Shown in pieces: positions 36,204-46,016 of a stretch of DNA of 64,000 bases. The stretch covers positions 496,001 to 560,000 of the forward strand of contig NZ_PREZ01000002.1 of assembly GCF_002926065.1 (NCBI RefSeq). The letters run 5' to 3'. A program made the position numbers and the translations under genes. The notes beneath the pieces were generated by a model. The model worked only from the letters and a program-made list of their open reading frames with translations. It did no database searches and had not been told where the DNA came from. Numbering within the stretch: the stretch's first letter is position 1; each line of letters begins with the position of its first letter. The stretch is from Jeotgalibacillus proteolyticus (GTDB taxonomy: Bacteria > Bacillota > Bacilli > Bacillales > Jeotgalibacillaceae).

Positions 36204-36749
36204 TTATTTATCTTCTTTGAGCTGATTTTCAAGTGGTGATTCATTCGTATCAGGTGTCAGCGGATCAACAGGATTAACTGTTAGATTCGGTGTCGGTGAA
36301 GGCGGCGTATTTGATGGTTCAAATGATGTGCTGGAGAAATTCTCACTTGAAGAATCTCTGTCAGTATCGTCTGAAGAATCATCTTTAAATGACTTTACCT
36401 TTTCAACAAGCGCATTAGATGATGACTGAACCGTCTGAGTAATGCCTGAAGTTTTTTCCTTTGCTAAAGAAGAAAGCTCAGCTGATTTTTCTTTTGCTGT
36501 AGTAGCAATCTCATTTCCTTTTGTCACTGCCTGATCCTTCCACTCGTAAGAACGCTCTTTTAAAAGACCTGCCTGTGTATTCAGATCTCTTCGAAGATCG
36601 GTTCCTGATTTAGGTGCCAGGAATAATGCTGTAGCAGCACCAATGGCTCCTCCGATTACCGCTCCAAGAATAAATGAACCTGATTCTTTTGCCGGTTCTT
36701 TCGTTGTAGAATGTGTATCATATGTTGATTGTTTACCTTGCTGAGTCAT
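36204..36749 (-). CDS. ytxH: YtxH, general stress protein
   Basis: A 181-residue YtxH-domain protein. A hydrophobic glycine/alanine-rich helix (about 24-45, SFILGAVIGGAIGAATALFLAP) anchors it. Next come KSGTDLRRDL, repeated Lys/Glu/Ala helices, and a disordered Ser/Asp/Pro-rich tail (120-181). A membrane-associated stress role is inferred from the family. AGGAGG is close to the start, and it follows ytxG by 34 bp. Confidence 0.88.
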   Translation of the reverse strand: MTQQGKQSTYDTHSTTKEPAKESGSFILGAVIGGAIGAATALFLAPKSGTDLRRDLNTQAGLLKERSYEWKDQAVTKGNEIATTAKEKSAELSSLAKEKTSGITQTVQSSSNALVEKVKSFKDDSSDDTDRDSSSENFSSTSFEPSNTPPSPTPNLTVNPVDPLTPDTNESPLENQLKEDK

Positions 36750-36783
36750 AAAAACCCCTCCTAATTTGATGGCTGCATTTGTT

Positions 36784-37272
36784 TTAGTAAGAACTCTGTT
36801 TATCAGCAGGCGGCAATGCGCGCTGCGGTTCCGGGTATTCGGTATTAAAGCTCGTCGGCTTTAATTTTCTGGCTTTCCACTTTTCACGAAGCTCCATTGC
36901 CACATTGCCCCATTGAACAACCTGTGCAATTTTTTCTTCATTGTTTTCAACCGAACGGCTGATTGAATGAGTGATCTTGCCAATTGAATTGTTAAGCTGC
37001 TGAACATTTGTACCAACACCTTTAACAGCATCTACAACGGAATTTAATTTTAAGGATTTGTCTTGAATATCCTCAGCAAGACCATTTGTTTTATGTAATA
37101 AATCCGTCGTCTCTCTTGTGATGCCGTCTAATTGATTTTGAAGAGCACCAACAGTTCCTGCAAGATTATTTAAGGTCTTTTTCATAGCAGTTAATGTAAT
37201 TGCAAGGCTTACACAAAGCACTAAAAAACCTACAGCCGCAACAGCAGCACTAATGTAAAGTATGATTTCCAT
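36784..37272 (-). CDS. ytxG: YtxG, DUF948 membrane protein
   Basis: A 162-residue protein with an N-terminal membrane helix (about 5-30) and an amphipathic helical region resembling methyl-accepting protein coiled coils (LAGTVGALQNQLDGITRETTDLL). This is the DUF948 pattern. It is the first gene of ytxGHJ. The ATG at 37272 follows GGGAG by 10 nt. A TTG at 37293 would lie in front of that site and is rejected. Confidence 0.88.
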   Translation of the reverse strand: MEIILYISAAVAAVGFLVLCVSLAITLTAMKKTLNNLAGTVGALQNQLDGITRETTDLLHKTNGLAEDIQDKSLKLNSVVDAVKGVGTNVQQLNNSIGKITHSISRSVENNEEKIAQVVQWGNVAMELREKWKARKLKPTSFNTEYPEPQRALPPADKQSSY

Positions 37273-37398
37273 AAATAAACAACTCCCTTCCAATGATATA
37301 GTGGTTATACCCTTGCAGATTCTACACTAAACTTACTATGCCACTAAATTCGTTTCTTCATTACATAAATCCTTCTGAAAATAAGATTTTTTAAAAAT

Positions 37399-37431
37399 AA
37401 AAAAGCTGCTCAATAAAGAGCAGCCTAAATC
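37399..37431 (-). terminator. murC terminator
   Basis: On the minus strand GGCTGCTC/GAGCAGC is followed by TTTTTTA, immediately after the murC stop. Confidence 0.85.
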
Positions 37432-38739
37432 TCAGTTTTTAGCCATTAGCCAATTTTCATATGAAGCTTGAAATTTTTGGATATCCCCTGCACCCATAAA
37501 GATCAGGACTGAATCCTTGTGTTTTGACAGCAAAGAAGGATCCTCATCATTTAACAGTACAGCCCCATCAATTTTTTCAAGAAGATCCTGAATTGTCAGC
37601 TTGCCATGATTTTCACGGGCAGAACCGAAAATATCACATAAATACACCTGGTCTGCCTTATTCAGACAATCTGCAAATTCTTCGAGGAATGTCTGAGTGC
37701 GTGTAAATGTATGCGGCTGAAAAATTGCGACAATTTCACGATTTGGATATTTTTTTGAAGCAGAATCAAGAGTTGCTTTTATTTCTGTCGGGTGATGGGC
37801 ATAATCATCAATCAAAATCTGGTTTTGCACTTTCTTTTCAGTAAAACGTCTTTTCACACCTGAAAAGGTCTTAAGCTGAGCCTGAACCACTTCAGTATCG
37901 AAGCCTTCATAATGACAAAGCGCAATAACCGACAGAGCATTTAAAATCGTGTGATCACCAAAGGTAGGAATCGTAAATGAAGCATAATATTCGTTACGCA
38001 CGAGTACATCAAATGATGTTCCTTCTTCTGATGTTTCTACATTGCGTGCCTGAAAATCATTTTCTTCATTGAAGCCATAGAATAATACAGGTACATTTGC
38101 CTGCATCTTTTGCAGCTGGTCGTCATCACCGCATGCAATTATTCCCTTGTTAACCTGCATAGCCATTTCTTGAAAAGCTGAAAATACATCATCAATGTCA
38201 GCGAAATAATCAGGATGGTCAAAATCAATATTCGTCATGATCATATAATCCGGTGAATAAGAAAGAAAGTGACGGCGGTATTCACAGGCTTCAAAAACGA
38301 AATACTTACTGTCCTCCATTCCTCTCCCTGTTCCATCTCCGATTAAAAAGGACGTTCTGTCCCCTCCCTGCATAACATGAGCAAGTAAACCCGTGGTAGA
38401 CGTTTTCCCATGAGCGCCGGATACGCCGATTGACGTATAGTTTTTCATCAGATCTCCAAGAAATTTATGATAACGGATCACTTCAAGACCCTGCTTTCGT
38501 GCCTCATCTATTTCTTCGTGGTCATCGCCAAAGGCATTGCCCGCAATAACGGTCATCCCAGGCTCTATATTACTTCTGTTAAATGGTAAAATCCGAATTC
38601 CTCTTTCCTCAAGCGGTACTTGAGTAAAGAAATGTTTTTCAATATCAGAGCCCTGCACATCATGATTCATGTCGTGCAATATTTGAGCTAGAGGACTCAT
38701 TCCAGAGCCTTTTATTCCTACAAAATGAAAACTTGTCAT
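37432..38739 (-). CDS. murC: UDP-N-acetylmuramate--L-alanine ligase
   Basis: It adds L-Ala to UDP-MurNAc, the first step of the peptidoglycan stem peptide. The 435-residue Mur ligase begins [16 protein letters not shown] (NAD-like UDP site). The ATP P-loop [11 protein letters not shown] lies at about 107-117, with [12 protein letters not shown] in the middle domain. GGAGG lies 7 nt before the ATG at 38739. The 117 bp of open frame upstream is not supported by a ribosome site. It sits next to sftA as in B. subtilis. Confidence 0.96.
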   Translation of the reverse strand: MTSFHFVGIKGSGMSPLAQILHDMNHDVQGSDIEKHFFTQVPLEERGIRILPFNRSNIEPGMTVIAGNAFGDDHEEIDEARKQGLEVIRYHKFLGDLMKNYTSIGVSGAHGKTSTTGLLAHVMQGGDRTSFLIGDGTGRGMEDSKYFVFEACEYRRHFLSYSPDYMIMTNIDFDHPDYFADIDDVFSAFQEMAMQVNKGIIACGDDDQLQKMQANVPVLFYGFNEENDFQARNVETSEEGTSFDVLVRNEYYASFTIPTFGDHTILNALSVIALCHYEGFDTEVVQAQLKTFSGVKRRFTEKKVQNQILIDDYAHHPTEIKATLDSASKKYPNREIVAIFQPHTFTRTQTFLEEFADCLNKADQVYLCDIFGSARENHGKLTIQDLLEKIDGAVLLNDEDPSLLSKHKDSVLIFMGAGDIQKFQASYENWLMAKN

Positions 38740-38889
38740 AATTGAACCTCCAACGATCCTCTGCCTTGTTGCAGTATATGTCAGGCATAGAATGGTGTGT
38801 AATGATAGTAGCTTGAAACACATATTCCTGTATTGTAGCATAAACTCCGTTATCAATAAACTATGTCCAATAAACTATGTTTGTATGGA

Positions 38890-41478
38890 CTATTGACTAG
38901 TGCCTGTGTCCTGAAGCGACTGAAGATCTTCATTTGTCATTAAAACGTCTCTTGGTTTACTGCCCTTGGCCTCTGAGATCCAGCCCTGCTTTTCCATTAA
39001 ATCAATCAGACGGGCAGCACGGTTATAGCCAATTCTAAACTGTCGCTGTAAAAGAGAAGTAGAGGCACCGCCGTGGGACACAACTAATTCGCATGCATCC
39101 ATCAGCAATTCATCCTCTTCCTCCTGGATTTCCACCTTTGCAAGGAGCTCTTCCTGATGGAATAAATAATTTACATCTCTTTCCTTTCGGACATGCGCTA
39201 CTACGGAATCTATCTCTTCATCAGAAACAAAGGTTCCCTGAAGCCGGACAGGCTTTGAGGCTCCGTTTCCTAAAAACAGCATATCCCCTTTTCCAAGCAG
39301 TCTGTCTGCTCCGGATGTGTCGATAATCGTGCGTGAATCAACCTGTGAGCTTACAGAGAAGGCTACACGGGTTGGAACATTTGCTTTAATAAGTCCTGTT
39401 ATGACATCAACTGATGGCCTTTGTGTCGCGATCAGCAAATGAATTCCGCAGGCTCGGGCCTTTTGAGCAATACGGCAAATTGCTTCTTCAACATCTGCCG
39501 GCGACATCATCATCAGATCTGCGAGCTCATCAATGACAATAACCAAATAAGGGAGCTTTTGATTAAATTGCCGTGATTCTTTTGCTTTTTGATTATACCG
39601 GCTAATATCTCTTACGCCTGCATGGGCAAATAACTGATACCTTCTCTCCATTTCCTCCACCGCCCATTTAAGCGCTGCTGTAGCTGCTTTTACATCTGTA
39701 ATAACAGGGCTGACCAGATGCGGGATATGGTTATAAGGCGCAAGCTCAACCATTTTCGGGTCGATCAGCAGCAGACGTAAATCATCCGGTGAAGAATGAT
39801 AAAGCAAACTCACTAAAATGGAGTTAATGCATACACTTTTCCCGGAACCGGTCGCTCCAGCAATGAGTCCATGAGGCATTTTGCCTATATCGGTAACTAC
39901 CGGCTGCCCTTCTATATCCAAACCAAGTGCGATCGGTAAAGTAGCAGTAGATTCATGGAAGGCTTTATGATCGAGAATTTCTTTTAACGCAACCGGCCTG
40001 CCTGAAGCATTTGGAATTTCTATACCTACAGCCATTTTCCCCGGTATAGGGGCTTCCATTCGGATATCTCTTGCTGCCAGACTCAATTTAATATCATCAG
40101 TAAGGCTTGTTATTTTACTTACCTTAACTCCTTTTTCAGGAAAGATCTCAAATCTTGTGACAGAAGGACCCTGTGTTACATGCTTAACCTTGGCATTTAC
40201 ATTGAAGGAAGCCAGTGTTTCATCAAGCAAAGCTGCCTGCTCGTCCAGCCAGTTCTGATCAACCTCTGCGTGAACAGGAGGCATCAGTAGATTCATGGAA
40301 GGAAAAGCATAATAAGCAGGTTCATCGGAATTTGTTTCTAAAGTGGCAGACGGAATAACAGCAGCTGCCTCCTCCGTTTTTACTTCGGGCTGCTGATCAT
40401 CAATTTTTGTTACTTGAGGCGCCGTTTGTTGAAAAGTCTGCTTTTTAGCTGCTCCACGATCTTCCGCTTTACGTCTATCCTGCTTAAGCATCAGAACATT
40501 GAATGGTAGAGCACCCGCTTTCTTTTCTTTTTTAGGCTCTGCCTGTGCTTTATGATCAGCTTTTTCAGCCTCTTCTTCTTTAACTGACAGGTCAGCTGCT
40601 TTTTCCGGAAGCAGCGGTTCTTCCTCAGTTACTAAATCTGCTTCTGTATTCGCGTGAGCGGGAGCTTCTGCATCCTGCTCAGATTTCGCAGCGACAACAA
40701 GCGGCTCCACTTCGGCTTCTTCAGTCTCAAGCTCTTCTGCGACTGCAGCAGCTGCTTCTAATTCTGCGTTATCGCTCTCTTCAAACTCTGCTTCTTCTAT
40801 TTGGTTCTGTGACTCTTCTATTGAACGAACTTTCTCTGCTGCTTCAACCTGGTCAACTTTCTGAAAAGACTGGACAGATTCAAGCTGCACATCTAATGCG
40901 GCATTTAATGGAGATTCACCGGCAGTCCCGGTGTCCGGCTCCTTAACAGCTTCCTCAGCTTGATCATTACTATTTTCGTTTGGCAATGGTGTAATTTCAC
41001 TTGTTTCCGTGTTTTTTTGCTGGAGAAAGGAAACCACATTGTCAGTCTGTTTTGCTTTTTTAATGGACGCCGGAAGCTCATATTCAATTTCTGGAATTTT
41101 CTTCTTGTCAGGCCGTTTTTCAAAACCATAAATAGGAGAAGGTACTTCCGTCGGTGTAAAAGGTCGATTTGAAACCTCTCTTTTCACCTTTTTCTTCTCA
41201 TCGTACTCTCTCTCATACAGTTTTCTGTCCGCTTCATAATCAGGGGCAGGCTGAGAGCGTTTTGCTTCTTCTTTTTGTTCATTTTTCACCCGTACGTTTT
41301 GTTCATCCGGGATAATTGGAAACCGGAAAGCCCCTTTAGGATATTGGTACACCATTTTTGTATCCAAATCATGTGATTTATGTAGAGGACCATCCTTTTT
41401 TTGTAACGGCTGTTTTTTTACTGCACCAGGTTCTTCTTCCTGCTGGAGAAAGGATAAAACCTTTTTAATCCAACTCAT
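38890..41478 (-). CDS. sftA: DNA translocase SftA (FtsK/SpoIIIE family, soluble)
   Basis: A septum-associated DNA pump that clears chromosome arms from the closing septum. The 862-residue protein has no N-terminal membrane helices, which separates SftA from SpoIIIE. It starts MSWIKKVLSFLQ, then a long disordered Glu/Ala-rich linker (about 40-420). The motor follows, with Walker A AGATGSGKSVC near 541, and a C-terminal gamma winged helix (about 795-855, ASTSLLQRQFRIGYNRAARLIDLM). The ribosome site is weak (GAGTGAT). The 220 bp on its 5' side to ytpR contain nothing recognisable. Confidence 0.93.
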   Translation of the reverse strand: MSWIKKVLSFLQQEEEPGAVKKQPLQKKDGPLHKSHDLDTKMVYQYPKGAFRFPIIPDEQNVRVKNEQKEEAKRSQPAPDYEADRKLYEREYDEKKKVKREVSNRPFTPTEVPSPIYGFEKRPDKKKIPEIEYELPASIKKAKQTDNVVSFLQQKNTETSEITPLPNENSNDQAEEAVKEPDTGTAGESPLNAALDVQLESVQSFQKVDQVEAAEKVRSIEESQNQIEEAEFEESDNAELEAAAAVAEELETEEAEVEPLVVAAKSEQDAEAPAHANTEADLVTEEEPLLPEKAADLSVKEEEAEKADHKAQAEPKKEKKAGALPFNVLMLKQDRRKAEDRGAAKKQTFQQTAPQVTKIDDQQPEVKTEEAAAVIPSATLETNSDEPAYYAFPSMNLLMPPVHAEVDQNWLDEQAALLDETLASFNVNAKVKHVTQGPSVTRFEIFPEKGVKVSKITSLTDDIKLSLAARDIRMEAPIPGKMAVGIEIPNASGRPVALKEILDHKAFHESTATLPIALGLDIEGQPVVTDIGKMPHGLIAGATGSGKSVCINSILVSLLYHSSPDDLRLLLIDPKMVELAPYNHIPHLVSPVITDVKAATAALKWAVEEMERRYQLFAHAGVRDISRYNQKAKESRQFNQKLPYLVIVIDELADLMMMSPADVEEAICRIAQKARACGIHLLIATQRPSVDVITGLIKANVPTRVAFSVSSQVDSRTIIDTSGADRLLGKGDMLFLGNGASKPVRLQGTFVSDEEIDSVVAHVRKERDVNYLFHQEELLAKVEIQEEEDELLMDACELVVSHGGASTSLLQRQFRIGYNRAARLIDLMEKQGWISEAKGSKPRDVLMTNEDLQSLQDTGTSQ

Positions 41479-41700
41479 TTATAATCACTCATTTCTTTTA
41501 GTTCCCCTTCATTCTAACAGTTTTTTGCTTAAATTCGAGGTAAAAACATGAATTGGGTAAAACGGCTTGCATCAGCCCCTGAGGTTCCTCAATCCTCCGA
41601 CCTAGCATAAATGGCTAATTATCCCACCAAACAAAAAGCCGCCCCATTTATCTCCCTAGCCATATAGGAAAACAAATAGAGCAGCAATATCCAGAAACGA

Positions 41701-42309
41701 TTATACCAGCGGGAAAGACTCACCGGCTTCATATGATTCTTCAAGAACAAGAATTCCTTTTTCCTGAGGAGCATCTTTAAGGTCAAGCTCCTTTGCAGAG
41801 CAAATCATGCCGCTTGATGGCACACCTCTCAGCTCAGCGTCTTTAATGACCATTCCGCTCGGCATAACAGCGCCAACCTTCGCTACGACGACCTTTTGGC
41901 CCTGGTCGACATTTGGCGCACCGCAAACAATTTGAAGTGTTTCTTTTCCGGTATTCACCTGGCAGATATTCAGCTTATCTGCATTAGGATGCTTTTCCTT
42001 TGACTCTATATAGCCCACAACAAACTTTGGTGAAAAATCAGCAGTGATTTCTTCATCAAATCCGTTCTTTTTCAGCGCCTGATTAATCAGCGCAAGCTTC
42101 TCTTCGTTCATTTTTACAGGTCCATCTTCATCAGTTTCAAAATAGGAGGATGCATTAAATAGATTGTAGCCTGCTGTTTTACCCGTTTCACTGTTTACAA
42201 TTTTAGCCGCATCCTGTTTGCGCTCAAATGCACGCAGATCTGACGGCACCGATTCTAATGTAATAAGCAGGACATCTCCAATCCCCTGGCGGTTATAAAA
42301 AACATTCAT
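41701..42309 (-). CDS. ytpR: YtpR, tRNA-binding domain protein
   Basis: A 202-residue protein with an N-terminal DUF4479-type region (1-90) and a C-terminal EMAP/tRNA-binding OB fold (about 95-200). The latter has KFVVGYIESKEKHPNADKL, QIVCGAPNV and PSSGMICSAKEL, as in the N-terminus of PheT and in CsaA. It probably binds tRNA or structured RNA. AAGGAGA lies 7 nt before the ATG. It follows ytpQ by 12 bp in one operon. Confidence 0.9.
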   Translation of the reverse strand: MNVFYNRQGIGDVLLITLESVPSDLRAFERKQDAAKIVNSETGKTAGYNLFNASSYFETDEDGPVKMNEEKLALINQALKKNGFDEEITADFSPKFVVGYIESKEKHPNADKLNICQVNTGKETLQIVCGAPNVDQGQKVVVAKVGAVMPSGMVIKDAELRGVPSSGMICSAKELDLKDAPQEKGILVLEESYEAGESFPLV

Positions 42310-42321
42310 TTCTTGTTCTCC

Positions 42322-43131
42322 TTACTCTTTTCGTTTATTTTTTCCTAAAATAAATACCGGCTCCAATTCGCCTTCTTCGTAAATAAAGGATAAAGCTGTA
42401 ATTGGAACATGACCGTTAGCAAAGAATGCCATGGCCATTTGCGCAAGAACATCGTATCCGGTCTCATTTCTCATATCTCCGATAATAAGGACATCCTGAT
42501 GAGGAACGGCAACCGTCATTTCTCCTTCTATTTTACCAGCCATTTCTTTTAAAAACGAGTCATTTAAAATTCTGCTCGCATCGTATCCGTCATTTGTGTT
42601 CATAAAATAAAACACATTGCCTGCGACTTCGTCTTTCTTAACACCAGTAGGCAATGAACGAACATTAAAAAGAGCCATTTCCTTTATTTGTTCCTTCGTC
42701 CAGGACTGTTTTTTAGCAAAGTTTTCATCAATCAGCCTATAGGTAGTCCCAAGATCTACGGCATAATAAATACGTGTTTCAGCGGTATGATCATCGAAAA
42801 TAAATGGAACCCCTTCCGAAGCTTCAGCCGGAAATGATGTTGAACGGATAACAGGAAGAACCTGTTTTTCAGCTGATTCCACTTTAGTTTCCTTGCCCAT
42901 AACTGATAAGGCCTGTTCCACATAATAAACAACCTCATCTATTGCTGCATCCTTTTTTTCATTCCATTTTCCGATAACACTCGGCAGGGAAACCTCGATG
43001 CCTTTTCCTGTCTCTTTATTTTCAAAGCGAACCTGATCTTTTTCTCGGTCATAGGTCATGGACCGGCCATCCTGCTTTAGCCGATCTTCAAGCAATCGTT
43101 TCATTTTTATCGAGTCCATTTTCTTACTCAT
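42322..43131 (-). CDS. ytpQ: YtpQ, DUF1444 family protein
   Basis: A 269-residue soluble protein of DUF1444. Conserved features are [27 protein letters not shown] and the C-terminal [20 protein letters not shown]. It has no known catalytic residues, and function is unknown. AGGAGGAAGC precedes the ATG. It is in the same operon as ytpR and probably ytpP upstream, though 128 bp containing a hairpin (43197-43224) separate it from ytpP. Confidence 0.88.
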   Translation of the reverse strand: MSKKMDSIKMKRLLEDRLKQDGRSMTYDREKDQVRFENKETGKGIEVSLPSVIGKWNEKKDAAIDEVVYYVEQALSVMGKETKVESAEKQVLPVIRSTSFPAEASEGVPFIFDDHTAETRIYYAVDLGTTYRLIDENFAKKQSWTKEQIKEMALFNVRSLPTGVKKDEVAGNVFYFMNTNDGYDASRILNDSFLKEMAGKIEGEMTVAVPHQDVLIIGDMRNETGYDVLAQMAMAFFANGHVPITALSFIYEEGELEPVFILGKNKRKE

Positions 43132-43259
43132 ATGCTTCCTCCTAACTTAGGAGCGTCTATTTATTCTCACGCTCTATTGTACATGAAAATAACCTGTGCC
43201 TAAAGAAAGAACTTCTCTTTAGGCTCAGGTTTAATGAAATTAAAGCTGTCTATTTCACT

Positions 43260-43574
43260 TTAGGATAAACCGGATATAAAGCGTTCGATTTCTTCCTGTG
43301 TTTTTCTCTCTTTGCTGACAAAGCGGCCGGTTTCCCCGCCATCCTTGAACGCAACAAAGCTCGGAATTCCATACACATCCAACTCAATGCACAGGTCTAT
43401 ATATTCATCGCGGTCCACATAAACAAATGTAAATTCCGGGTGTGCTTTTTCAATATCGGGCAATATAGGATCGATTACACGGCAATCCGGACACCAGTCT
43501 GCAGAAAACATAAAGACATGCTGGCCATTATTTTTCAACTCACGAAATTGTTCAATTGACTCAAGCTTTTTCAT
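43260..43574 (-). CDS. ytpP: YtpP, thioredoxin-like protein
   Basis: A 104-residue thioredoxin-fold protein with active site WCPDC (Cys28 and Cys31), differing from the usual WCGPC, and cis-Pro in YGIPSF. It is likely a disulfide reductase or thiol-disulfide exchanger in the cytosol. The ATG overlaps the stop of the upstream transporter gene as ATGA, with AGGAGG ahead, so the two are translationally coupled. Confidence 0.9.
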   Translation of the reverse strand: MKKLESIEQFRELKNNGQHVFMFSADWCPDCRVIDPILPDIEKAHPEFTFVYVDRDEYIDLCIELDVYGIPSFVAFKDGGETGRFVSKERKTQEEIERFISGLS

Positions 43575-44590
43575 TCCTCGCTACCTCCTGTATGAATCTT
43601 CATTTGACCTTCTTTTATCAGGCCAAGCTTTCTCATATAAAGAGATAGTAACAGGCAGATCACAAATGGTCCAATAAAATGCAACACTGCAACCTTCATC
43701 AGCACCTCAGCGGTAAAGCCCATTGTTTGAAACGTCATAATTTGTCCGACTAATCCGCTTGTGCCCATCCCTGCTCCGGGGGCATTATTTTCCATTATCC
43801 AAACGGTTGTACCGATCGGCGCAAGTATGATTCCTGCAAGAGTAGGCGGAATCAGGATCAGGGGATTTCGTAAAATATTTGGAACCTGAAGCATTGAAGT
43901 TCCAATCCCCTGTGCAATAAACCCGCTGAACTTATTTTCCCGGTAGCTTGCTACTGCAAAGCCAATCATTTGCGCACTGCAGCCAATTGTAGCCGCTCCA
44001 GCTGCAACACCGCCGAGATCAAGCATTAACGCAATAGCGAGGCTTGAGATCGGTGCTGTCAACGCAAGGCCCATTAAAGCAGCAACCAGCATCCCCATTA
44101 AAATAGGACGCTGCTCTGTCGACCATTCTATCCAGCCGCCAAAGGCAGTCATAAATTCTGCTATGCCCGGACCGATAAGTGAGGCAACGGAATAGCCTGC
44201 CACTATCGTCACAAACGGTGTTACAATAATGTCAATCTTCGTTGACTGGCTGATGAGCTTTCCTATTTCAGTAGAAAACACCGCCGCTACATAAGCCCCT
44301 GCCGGCCCTCCAAGCGCATAGCCTGCTGCCCCTGTTACAGCCGCTGCAAATAAAACAAGAGGTGGGGCTTTAAGACCGTACGCCACCGCTACTCCAATCG
44401 CAGAGCCTGTGATGCCCATAGCAAGCCCGCCCATTTCAACTAAAAACGGGAGATCTGTCTGTTCACCTAGCGTTTTAATAATTAAACCGATAATAAGAGA
44501 ACCAAATAGTCCTAATGCCATATAGCTTAATCCATCAATTAAATACGTTTTAAAGGATGGGTAAACCCCTTTTTTATGTAACCACTCCAT
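43571..44590 (-). CDS. PTS EIIC_2 family membrane protein, standalone
   Basis: A 339-residue polytopic protein (about 9-10 helices) of the PTS_EIIC_2 type, with KTYLIDGLSYMALGLFGSLIIG and GTTVWIMENNAPGAGMGTSGLVGQI. Related proteins are annotated as PTS sugar transporter subunit IIC, yet no EIIA or EIIB lies near it. It may be a non-PTS regulatory or transport protein, and the substrate is unknown. AGGAGG precedes the ATG. It overlaps ytpP by 4 bp and is not in the B. subtilis order here. Confidence 0.78.
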   Translation of the reverse strand: MEWLHKKGVYPSFKTYLIDGLSYMALGLFGSLIIGLIIKTLGEQTDLPFLVEMGGLAMGITGSAIGVAVAYGLKAPPLVLFAAAVTGAAGYALGGPAGAYVAAVFSTEIGKLISQSTKIDIIVTPFVTIVAGYSVASLIGPGIAEFMTAFGGWIEWSTEQRPILMGMLVAALMGLALTAPISSLAIALMLDLGGVAAGAATIGCSAQMIGFAVASYRENKFSGFIAQGIGTSMLQVPNILRNPLILIPPTLAGIILAPIGTTVWIMENNAPGAGMGTSGLVGQIMTFQTMGFTAEVLMKVAVLHFIGPFVICLLLSLYMRKLGLIKEGQMKIHTGGSEE

Positions 44591-44737
44591 CAGTTTTCCT
44601 CCTTAAAAATTATCAACATTACTAGTGTAAAGACACCTGTATTAAAAGTAAAGAAGAGATTAATAGAACGAAGGCCTTAACTAACAGCTTGATAAGTCCC
44701 TATTAAGTAAATAACCTAAAACCGGACTTTATAGGCA

Positions 44738-44770
44738 AAAAAAAGAGACTTTCTACAAAGAAAGTCCCCA
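44738..44770 (-). terminator. Terminator of the lipoprotein gene
   Basis: On the minus strand GGGGACTTTC/GAAAGTCTC is followed by eight Ts. Confidence 0.8.
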
Positions 44771-44782
44771 TTCAGCCTTCTA

Positions 44783-45304
44783 TTATTCTTCTGTTTTCTT
44801 CCATTTTGCAGAGCGGACCGTTTCCATCATCCATTCTGCGTTCTTGGATAAATCTCCGACAGAAGAAATGGTTGTCATCTTTACATGGTCAATTCCTGTA
44901 ACAAGCTCGTAGGTTTCTTCATCCACCTGACGAACCAGAACATAACCAAAGCGCCCTTCTTCTTCAAAGGTTTCGTTAACCAACCATTCCTCTTCTGTAC
45001 TGTTGGTCGTCATATGGTAAATAACATCATTTCCTGCTTCTTCATTACGATGATAAAATAGCACAAATGTATCATTTCCCCTGTCGATTACGGCGTTGTG
45101 TTCAGATTCTTCTGCTACAGATGCCCTAAATGGGAGGCGTAATTCTAATTCATCTATTTCTTCATTTGTTTTTTTAGGCTGATCTTCAAAAATTTCTTTT
45201 ACCTCTTCCACCGTTTTCTCTCTTTCTTTTTCGATGGATGCACTGCAGGCTGCGAGGATCGCAGATAGCATGATTAGGACTGCGAGATGCATTGCTTTTT
45301 GCAT
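44783..45304 (-). CDS. Putative lipoprotein
   Basis: A 173-residue protein with a type II signal peptide: Lys3, a hydrophobic stretch and lipobox ILAAC, giving lipidated Cys20. A Glu/Lys-rich helix (24-52) is followed by a beta-rich domain (55-160). The family is not recognised. Export and membrane anchoring are well supported by the signal. AGGAGGAAA precedes the ATG. It lies between the EIIC gene and ytoQ, is transcribed alone and is a likely lineage-specific insertion. Confidence 0.78.
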   Translation of the reverse strand: MQKAMHLAVLIMLSAILAACSASIEKEREKTVEEVKEIFEDQPKKTNEEIDELELRLPFRASVAEESEHNAVIDRGNDTFVLFYHRNEEAGNDVIYHMTTNSTEEEWLVNETFEEEGRFGYVLVRQVDEETYELVTGIDHVKMTTISSVGDLSKNAEWMMETVRSAKWKKTEE

Positions 45305-45454
45305 GATACTTTCCTCCTAAATCTAGAAAAAGCTTCGTTTATCATCATACCTATAAGGTTTACTTTTTGACAACCGTTTTAAGGCATGCAATTTTTAACA
45401 GAATTATGAACATGCTATACTAATTTCATCATTTAGTTATAGGAGGGTTTTTAG

Positions 45455-45901
45455 ATGGAACTAACTATTTACCTGGCTGGCGAAATACATAGCGACTGGC
45501 GCGAAAAGATTAAAAATCAGGCAAAGGAACTGCCCTACTCTCTCAAATTTGTCGGTCCGATGGAACATCACAACCGTTCTGACAATATCGGAGAAGAAAT
45601 TTTAGGCAAGCAGCCAAATTCCATCCTAAAGGATGATGCTGCCTCTTCCCTCAACAATCTTCGGACACAGGTTTTACTGAATAAGTCGGATTTAGTCATT
45701 GCTTTATTTGGAGAGCAGTACAAGCAGTGGAACACAGCAATGGATGCAAGTGCCGCTCTTACGCTAAATAAACCTCTAATTTTAATTCGGCCTGAAAAGC
45801 TTCATCATGCGTTAAAAGAGCTCTCCCGAAAAGCGGATGTTACGGTTGAAACGCCTGAGCAGGCGCTCCAGTCGGTTTCTTATATTTTTGAAGAAGCTTA
45901 A
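45455..45901 (+). CDS. ytoQ: YtoQ family protein
   Basis: A 148-residue protein with the nucleoside 2-deoxyribosyltransferase-like YtoQ pattern: LAGEIHSDWREKI at the start, FVGPMEHHNRSDNIGEEILG, and KSDLVIALFGEQYKQWNTAMDA. The enzymatic activity is not established. AGGAGGG lies just upstream of the ATG, and a hairpin terminator (45939-45970) follows. Confidence 0.88.
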   Translation: MELTIYLAGEIHSDWREKIKNQAKELPYSLKFVGPMEHHNRSDNIGEEILGKQPNSILKDDAASSLNNLRTQVLLNKSDLVIALFGEQYKQWNTAMDASAALTLNKPLILIRPEKLHHALKELSRKADVTVETPEQALQSVSYIFEEA

Positions 45902-45938
45902 AAAACATCTCTGAAGCTGGTAATCCAAATAGGAGAAA

Positions 45939-45970
45939 TAAAGACAAGGGATTTTCCTTGTCTTTTTTTT
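45939..45970 (+). terminator. ytoQ terminator
   Basis: The stem AAAGACAAGG/CCTTGTCTTT is followed by a T tract. Confidence 0.85.
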
Positions 45971-46016
45971 CTGCCCATAAGGTACAATAAGCAATAAAAG
46001 GAAGGATGAGGTAATA

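Noticed and set aside
43197-43224. Hairpin GCCTAAAG/CTTTAGGC between ytpP and ytpQ as a terminator
   Set aside because: No T tract follows on either strand; it may be a processing or attenuator structure, but this is unsupported.
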